Shown here piece by piece: positions 57,214 to 64,000 of a stretch of DNA of 64,000 nt. Made by a program: the position numbers and the translations under genes. Origin of the DNA: Alectoria sarmentosa. Its lineage: Eukaryota > Ascomycota > Lecanoromycetes > Lecanorales > Parmeliaceae. The stretch covers positions 34,810-98,809 of the forward strand of contig WOGZ01000109.1 of the NCBI GenBank assembly GCA_009733775.1, given 5' to 3'. The notes below the pieces were generated by a model. The model did not search any database and had not been told where the DNA came from. It saw only the letters and a list, made by a program, of their open reading frames with translations. Each line of letters opens with the position of its first letter. The stretch's first letter is position 1.

Positions 57214-60200
57214 ATGATGACTAGAAATGAGCCCCCAACGGAGAAGGACGAACCGCTGCCTGCAGGAACAGGTATCAATGACCCACCAGATATAGATACG
57301 GTGGATCATGCTGGGAGTTCGAAGCATGGAGCAATCGAGCAAGAGGCGGAGACGGATGACTTTGGGCTACCTGTGAAGAGGATACAGAGGCGGCCCAATG
57401 ACCTGCACGAAGGTGGAAGATCAGAAGACGGAGAGCCACAAGCGAAAGTCCAGCCCTTCGATGATGGTCCCGAATCGCAGCCAGAGTCTCCCGCACAAGA
57501 TCACGAAGCCCATAATGACGGGATCCTTGACAAGGAGGGCGAGAAGTTCGTTGAGTCGCCACTCCACGGCCAAGATGACCAAACATTGCCTAGCCATGCC
57601 GAAGGGAAGCCCAAGGAGGTCCCTGATACTCAACCAGTACGACCAGCTGTCGTGGACAACCTCCTCCAAGGTGGTGCCACTGGAGGCGCATCAGGCTGGT
57701 CCCATCAAGCACTCGCCCCGCACAAGCCAAAAGAAGACTACAAGCAGGAGGAAGAATGGAAAGATATGCCCGCCTTTGCACCTTACGACCTTTACGACGA
57801 TGACAATAGGCTGGTAGCCCGGGAAGAGAAAGACTCCGATGATGAAGGGAATGCGTACGCCGGGCTTGGGGGAGCGGGGAAGGGCTATACTCGGGTTCAG
57901 GTCGATGAGGATGCGAAATCAGCTACGAGTATGGATGACAATACGGATTACTTGTTCAAGCCCAAGGGAACGGATCTGGTAGATGACGACGAGGAACAGC
58001 GAGATCCATTGGCTCAGCTACAGGCTACGAAGACTTTGCTTACTGAGGGACAAAGGATAGCCTACGTGGGCGTCACGAGGCTGGCAATGGCAAAGATGGT
58101 GAAGGAGCTGGATGATATGGAGAGCACGAAGAACACGAAGAAGGGGCTTGCGCTTGCGGCGGAGTCAATGAAGATGTGGAGTCAGCAGATGATGGTGAGG
58201 CTATATATGCATATGGAGGTCGACTCTTCAGAACAAATTATGATCGAGCAGCTCGCTGAGCATGGTGTCGAGCCCGGAGATTTGACGCCAACGCTGATGC
58301 AGAATGCGAGAGTCAAAAATCCTATGGGTGATGAGTCGTTGGTCGACAAAGAGTCTTTGGCTTCGCCGAAAGTCAATGGCGACAAGAGGGTATCGACGAG
58401 CTCGCTTTCCGAAAATCGTTCAGACAAAGAGCCTCTGCCTTCTCCGCTACTCAACGGCGAGAAGAGTAGATCAGCGAGCTCTCTCTCCGTCACTCGCGCA
58501 GATGAGAAGGCAGAGGATCTCTCAGTTGGCAATGAGACTTTGGCCTCTCCTCAGGTCAATGGAGAGAGAGGAAGATCTCAAGACTCTGTTTCCGCAAGTC
58601 GCTCAGACGAAAGGGCCGAGACTCCTCCTTTACCTGCCTATCAAGAACATGAAAACCAAGAGATGCCCGAAGTTCGTACTCCGTCCCAGCTTGGGACGTC
58701 AAGAAACATTGACATCGACCTTCGTTGGACAGTACTCTGCGACCTCTTCCTCGTCCTTATCGCTGACTCAATCTATGATGCCCGCTCAAGAACACTTCTC
58801 GAGCGTGTAGGAACATCGATGGAGATCTCGTGGCTGGAAATTTGCCGCTTCGAAAAACGCGTTACTGATTCTCTGGAGATGCAGCAAGCAGCTAATAAGG
58901 AGACCTGGGATGAAGCTGAGCACATGGAAAATCGAAGGAAGCTGGCCTTGAAGCGCAGATACATGATGATGGGGTTGGCTACTGTCGGTGGCAGTCTTGT
59001 TATTGGGCTCTCCGCCGGTTTACTTGCTCCTGTAATCGGTGCCGGTCTGGCTGCTGGCTTTACGTCTATAGGCGTCGCTGGCACAAGCGGCTTCCTCGCA
59101 GGAGCTGGAGGCACTGCCTTGATCACTTCTGGGGCTGCTATCTCCGGTGGAACCATTGCTGTCAGAGCTTCCAACCGAAGAATGGGCGCCGTTCGAACCT
59201 TCGAATATCGGCCTTTGCACAACAATAAACGAGTCAACTTGATAGTCACAGTTTCGGGATGGATGAACGGAAAGATTGATGACGTCCGGTTACCTTACAG
59301 TACTGTTGATCCGGTCATGGGAGATATATACTCTGTGCTTTGGGAGCCGGAGATGCTGACAAGTATGGGTGATACCATCAATATCCTAGCAACAGAGGTG
59401 AATTATCCTTCTTTCCTCTCCGCTCTCAGATGGAAACTCATGACGCACAGGCTCTCACTCAAGGGCTACAGCAAGTCCTTGGTAGCACAATTCTAGTAGC
59501 TCTTATGGCCTCACTCCAACTCCCCATCGTCTTATCAAAACTTTCATACCTAATAGACAATCCATGGACCGTCTCGATGGGTCGAGCAAATGCAGCTGGC
59601 CTCATTCTGGCGGACTCGTTGATCGACCGGAATCTTGGTGTCAGACCCATCACACTCGTTGGCTTCTCCCTAGGAGCTCGAGTCATCTTTGCCTGCTTAC
59701 GAGAGCTAGCGGCTAGAGGTGCTTTTGGGTTGATACAAAATGTTTACCTCTTTGGATCGCCGATCGTGAACAGCAAGGAGGAATATCTGCGCACCCGTTC
59801 TGTCGTATCCGGAAGATTTGTCAACGGCTATGCTTCAAACGACTGGATTCTTGGTATGTCACCTCTTCAATCTACCGTCCTCGCTTAACCCTGAACACAA
59901 TCACAGGCTATCTCTTCCGCGCCACCTCTGGCGGTATCATGCGAGTTGCTGGACTTGCACCTGTCGAGGGCGTCCACGGTCTTGAGAACATAGATGTAAC
60001 AAAGCTCGTCAACGGCCATATGGCTTATCGAGCTGCTATGCCCCGATTGCTTCGTGAAGTAGGTTGGGAAGTTGAGTCTGACGAGTTCACCGAAATTGAA
60101 GATCCAGACCCAGAAAATCATGAGAAAAGGCAACGTGAACTCATCAGGGAATTGGACGAGGCGAGGAAAGAAGCAGAGGTCAAGCCGGGAAAGAGACGGT

Positions 60201-60913
60201 TCGGTTTCTGGAAGAAGGGAAAATTAGCGGAGAAAAAGGGCTGGGAGACCTACGATGACAGCATGAGGAAAAGCAGCGACGACTTCGGCACAGGTAGTGC
60301 TGAAGGCGGGAATGTTCTATTCGACATCGAAGCTATCAAAGCCGAATTGGCTAGCGAGCAAATCGAAGTCAAGCAGCTCGAGTCCACCCTCCCGCCGATG
60401 AAAGTCAACCTCGATGGTTCGGCTACAGATGGCAATAACCCGCCACAAAGCCACTACTCGAGTCTCCGTGAAATCAAAAGCTATGACGCGAGTATGGCTA
60501 TGCATCCCAAGACCGATGCGGATACTTCGCAGAGTTCCCTTGCAAATGGCCATCCTCAGCAGCGGGGAAACCCTTTCAACCAAGGCTACGACGAATACGA
60601 CCTCTCCGCTGAAGCAGTCAACCTAGACCACCGCAGCCCAGAACATAGCAACTTATCCTTCGAAAGCCATTCCCCTTCGCAACGGCATTCTTCCCACTTC
60701 CCTTCCGACTCACCGGGTCGAATAATCTCCCCGCTCCGAACACCGGTCAACGAGGCGCCAACGCCCCAAAGGCCGCCACTGCGAACCTCCTTGACTACAC
60801 CCAGCAGTGCTAGCACGAAGTTCCCGCCCCCGGGAATCGAGCACAATGCTTGGGCCGACGAGGACGATGAAGATTTTGGGCGGGAAAAGGAAGTGAAATT
60901 GACGTTCGGATAA
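57214..60913 (+). CDS. DUF726 (TMCO4/Mil1-like) alpha/beta-hydrolase-fold membrane protein
   Basis: Three exons: 57214-59397, 59451-59853 and 59907-60913, 1197 aa. A disordered acidic N-terminus (about 1-290) is followed by a helical region with three tandem repeats of about 27 aa (ESLASPKVNGDK, EPLPSPLLNGEK, ETLASPQVNGER). Membrane-associated glycine-rich helices follow (MMMGLATVGGSLVIGLSAGL, LAAGFTSIGVAGTSGFLAGA), then the hydrolase part NLIVTVSGWMNGKIDD, VYLFGSP and the nucleophile elbow VGFSLGAR (G-x-S-x-G). The C-terminus is charged and disordered. Family members include human TMCO4 and yeast Mil1 (YFL034W), the latter linked to clathrin adaptors. Enzymatic activity is unproven. ATG 57217 is an equal start. 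Confidence 0.9.
58351..58620 (+). repeat. Three coding tandem repeats of about 27-33 codons in the DUF726 gene
   Basis: The repeats share the pattern E-[SPT]-L-[AP]-S-P-x-[VL]-N-G-[DE]-[KR], then a Ser-rich stretch and R-[SA]-D-[KE]. They encode a disordered linker; the number may vary between isolates. Confidence 0.6.
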
Positions 60914-61832
60914 AATGGGATGGCCTTGATGTTTGACATAGCACGGCGTACCTTGTGGGTTTCATCCTCTCTGTAAATGATACGAAGGAAGGGGGTAACG
61001 GGTGTTTGACGCTTTGATTGGCTCACAGGCAATTTGAAGAGGAAGCATCTGTCCGTCTGGCTTGTGCGCTTTTATTACGTTCGGAAAGGGGAGATCGATA
61101 CCATCATAGCATTCCATCTTAACAGAGATGAAATATCAAGGCTCAACTCAGACTCGTTAAATTTGTCCATCCTTGAGCCTACAATCCTCGTACAAATCAC
61201 GATCACATATCTACATTTTACTGTAAAAGATCTCTTAGGAAACAGACATACTCATTCACATCAGGTTTCCTATCGCCACCAGGGTCCCTGCCCATGCAGT
61301 CGCCTGTCAAACCCCACCAACCCTGAGACCTCCACACGCTCCTCCGACGCCTCAAATCACCATCCTCGCCCAAATAGCACGCAACGAAATCGAGTTCCCC
61401 AAGCTTCCTATTACAATTCATCGAAAAGCTTTGGTAGATGCATCACATCCTGCACGCAGTCCTCCACGATCTCGTGCACGCATGGGCCGTTCAATGAAGA
61501 ACTTCCCAAGGGCCCTCTCCTTTTCTCTGTTGCGCACACTTTCGAGCCCCTTGGTTCTGATTTTCCTGGGCGCCGTTGCTTCTCTGCGTGTTCGAGGGCA
61601 AGTGTCATGAAGCGAGCGCTTTCCCAAGCCCACGCGGACGGGTTCTTGGGATAGGATCTGGATGTGGGCTTGACGAGGTGGGCGTGTGAGTGGTTTGTGG
61701 TCGAGACGTGGAGCTCTACGATTGAGGTGGAGCCGTGGCGTGATAGTGTGACGCTTCCGTTCGTCGAAAAAGAGTTGACTGCCGCAGACACTCTACTTAT
61801 TCATGCTTAGCACTGCGGCTCGTGTGCGGTTG
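60914..61832. other. Intergenic with a doubtful minus-strand gene
   Basis: Minus-strand frames at 61788-61411 (no ATG at its 5' end; contains YPKNPSAWAWESARFMTLAL) and 61421-61218 (CNRKLGELDFVACYLGEDG) abut with a one-base shift. They could be one small gene with an intron or frameshift. There is no family match, so I do not call a CDS. Confidence 0.35.
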
Positions 61833-62557
61833 TCAAGTGGGTTTCAAGGATTCATACACCCCACCCACAGTGGCCGCTGGAAGGAAGAACATTTATTACC
61901 ATGGCAATGCTTTTCATGGATTGGCTGTCTGATTTCAGAATATGACTGTTCTGTTCATTGACGGGATTGAAAGCCTGTAAAGGCGTAAATTTAACAAATG
62001 CTTTACACTGGACTTTACACTAGCGTCCCCCGCTAGGGTAGAATACTTCGGACTCACGAGGTTGACAATATTCTGTGCCCAGCTTTCCATGTTCTGAACC
62101 CGCAATCTACAGCCCTCTAGCAAGCTCAGCTTGTGCTGAAGCAATCCCTCAACCCCGTCCATCAGCTCCCATGTGGAAGCTTCCTGGCCCAGGCTTTTGC
62201 TTTTGATCATTATCTTCCCATGCTGTTCGCATATTCGATTCGCCGTCAGATATGCCGCATTTGAGGTTCTTTTAGATATATGATGTGCTTCGCCACGTTG
62301 TGAATTACCAACAAAGTCAAACGGAGGCTCCGATCGCTCTCGCTGAGCCGACTGTAATACATTCTAAATTTATCAGCTTGGCCATCTATTTCAACGAGGC
62401 AAGAAGCACTGACATTCTCGATCAGTCTAAATACTACCAGTACTGTATTTATTGCAGTATCGACCTGCTGGAACAGATCGTCCAATACTGTTATCAGCAA
62501 GCCGAAGGGATCAACAATCGTTTGCTCCCAACCAGAACGTAGAATAAGTCTGTCCAT
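61833..62557 (-). pseudogene. Decayed CorA-like membrane protein, C-terminal part
   Basis: Fungal CorA-like signatures appear in order on the minus strand. WEQTIVDPFGLLITVLDDLF...IENVS (the usual 'W..dP..LL.vllD' region) is followed by a stop at HI*. Then, in another frame, come SLLEGCRLRVQNMESWAQNIVNL, an intron (62057-61975) and AFNPVNEQNSHILKSDSQSMKSIAMV. After a one-base shift the membrane motif MFFLPAATVGGVYESL reads on to a TGA at 61835-61833. In intact relatives the block reads roughly 'NL.FN.v.q..s....dS.sMK.IA.vTm.FLPat'. At least one frameshift, one stop and the absence of the second TM and N-terminus make this a relic. Confidence 0.6.
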
Positions 62558-63640
62558 GTTCCTTTGCAGGGACTGAGAAGGGCTGAAAATGATCTACTCT
62601 ACCATCCCGTCAATTTCGTCGCCAGTAGACGACTGCTTCCACCTCATGATATAGCCAGATCGTCTCCAAGTTCCATCGTCTTGGCTTCAAATGGTACCAA
62701 GGGGGGGATCACGTAGGTCCCGTACGCGAGGATATCTGTTCTTGTCATAGACAATCTCGATATTTTTGCACATGACATGAAGCCAGCAGATCGAGAACGC
62801 GCACAACAGCAACATCGGCGAGGAGAAGATCTTCACGCATGTCAAAATCTATACGATCACCGTCACGCTCTTCTCAGCGAACAAGCCTCCCGTTGCAGTC
62901 CTCATTTGCGGGGAAGAAGGGGCCATGCAGAGAGCGCTTCTGTGTTCTTACAAATGGACAAAGAACCGTGAGACGGTCTTCAGAATGGAGACCAGCATAT
63001 TTTGGAGGATGAGTCCGATTGCAAGAGTACGGCTCGGCTTGCAAAGATGGAGAGACATGGACGTCTGAACGGCAAGCGACTGTGTATGTGAGGAAAGAAG
63101 CTGGGAGCGTTGCTGCTGGAGCAGGTGCGGAAAGAGAGTCATAGGCATCACAAGGAATTGTAGTGTAAGTATCAGCGGATTAGGGTGAAAGTGGTAAGAA
63201 AAGAGGAGCAGAGGCTTGCCTGCCGATATACAAAGCTCAGTAGGCGTAGAGCGAGGACTGGCTATAGTTGAAATAGTTGGTCTTGAGGGTCAAACTGCAC
63301 CAACTGCCACATGAATCGAAACTTACCATCGGGTACCGGTGCAACTGTACGAGTAGTCGAGCAGTTTGGGCAGTCCAAATATCAAAATTCTGCCGGGCGA
63401 GGCCTACTTAATCGCTTTCCCTGTGCTCGGGGTCCAGAATCTAGCAGGGGTCAGGCTTGCCGCGCCCATGAGTACTTAAGCACGACGCAGTATCTCGAGC
63501 CGCAGTGAGCCGCAGTGATTGTGTTGCGAGGATGGTAATTGCCTCGCTTGATTCGCCTATGGAATATTACTAATGGAGGTTACACTCCACCTGGCTGGCC
63601 TGTTGTGGCTGGAGCTGGCTGGTCTAATTTAAAAAAAGCT
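62558..63640. other. Intergenic, no supported gene
   Basis: About 1.1 kb. It may hold the eroded 5' part of the CorA-like gene, but I can read no continuous frame with confidence. Confidence 0.35.
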
Positions 63641-64000
63641 GATTAGTCATATATTACCGCGCTAAAAACGCTAAGCTTATTAGCTTTTAATTATATTTAT
63701 TAATAATTCATTAATAATTTATTAATAATTCATTAATAATTTATTAATAATTTATTAATAATTCATTAATTATTTATTAATAATTTTATAATTATTTATT
63801 ATAAAAAAAAACTTTTAACAATTAAAATCTTAAATTTTCTTATTAAATTGTTTTTAAAATAATTAATTTTTTAATATTTTTTCAAATATTAATTCATAAT
63901 TAACTTAAAGTTTTATTAATATATTTATTAATATTTTTCAAAAATATTAATTTATTATTAATTACTTTTTTATATTTTTAATTTCTTTTAAAAATATTAT
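63641..64000. repeat. AT-rich tract with 11-bp tandem repeat
   Basis: From about 63700 to 63790 the unit TAATAATTCAT / TAATAATTTAT repeats about eight times, with C/T alternation at one position. The rest is AT-rich and, unlike the 47-55 kb block, almost lacks CpG. It continues past the window end. Confidence 0.7.

Noticed and set aside
1..64000. CRISPR arrays, bacterial-type operons, ribosome binding sites
   Set aside because: The window is eukaryotic nuclear DNA with spliceosomal introns; no spaced repeat array is present.

Overview
The window is nuclear DNA of a filamentous ascomycete (Pezizomycotina). The evidence is: short introns of about 40-170 nt in most genes, with GTAAGT/GTATGT-type donors and CTGAC/CTAAC-type branch sites; a LacZ-type GH2 beta-galactosidase; a TTT-complex TEL2; nuclear complex I subunits; a fungal ULD_2-type protein; and a 7.7-kb AT-rich block with the look of repeat-induced point mutation (RIP). 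Introner-like introns (below) would fit Dothideomycetes, but I cannot fix the class from sequence alone. Exon structures were worked out by hand from splice signals, reading frame and family conservation. Every housekeeping gene closes into one uninterrupted frame, which makes base-level assembly errors unlikely.

Layout. 1-4.3 kb: calnexin 3' end, a CaM-kinase (cmkA) and a 97-aa membrane protein. 4.3-8.2 kb: beta-galactosidase (-). 8.9-11.8 kb: two decayed accessory genes (MFS transporter, FAD monooxygenase). 12.3-17.7 kb: a ULD_2-type protein (-) and TEL2 (+). 17.8-18.9 kb: a truncated, frameshifted amino-acid permease. 20-32.6 kb: a dense housekeeping run: a conserved unknown, HTS1, VPS33, a UBE2W-like E2, UBA3, RPC40 and NUO49. 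33-36.7 kb: a STE20-like kinase. 36.7-41.6 kb: gene-poor, with one small protein carrying an in-frame TGA and a 184-bp MITE. 41.6-46.6 kb: divergent PRP16/PWP1. 47.2-54.9 kb: the AT-rich block, containing a RIP-eroded element with 60-bp terminal inverted repeats. 55.8-60.9 kb: a conserved unknown and a DUF726 hydrolase. 61-62.6 kb: a decayed CorA-like gene. 63.6-64 kb: the start of another AT-rich tract.

Most notable signals. First, two beta-galactosidase introns are copies of one another, and related sequence occurs in introns of the permease remnant; this is the signature of introner-like elements. Second, there are very small coding exons: two consecutive 10-nt exons in beta-galactosidase, a 6-nt exon in UBA3, a 12-nt exon in the E2 gene and a 7-nt first coding exon in cmkA. 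Each restores an invariant family motif.

The housekeeping genes cover protein quality control and trafficking (calnexin, VPS33), ubiquitin/NEDD8 conjugation (UBE2W-like, UBA3), translation (HTS1), rRNA/tRNA transcription and ribosome assembly (RPC40, PWP1), splicing (PRP16), respiration (NUO49) and PIKK maturation (TEL2). Several are divergent pairs sharing about 180-400 bp promoters. The accessory genes (MFS, monooxygenase, permease, CorA-like) are all broken.
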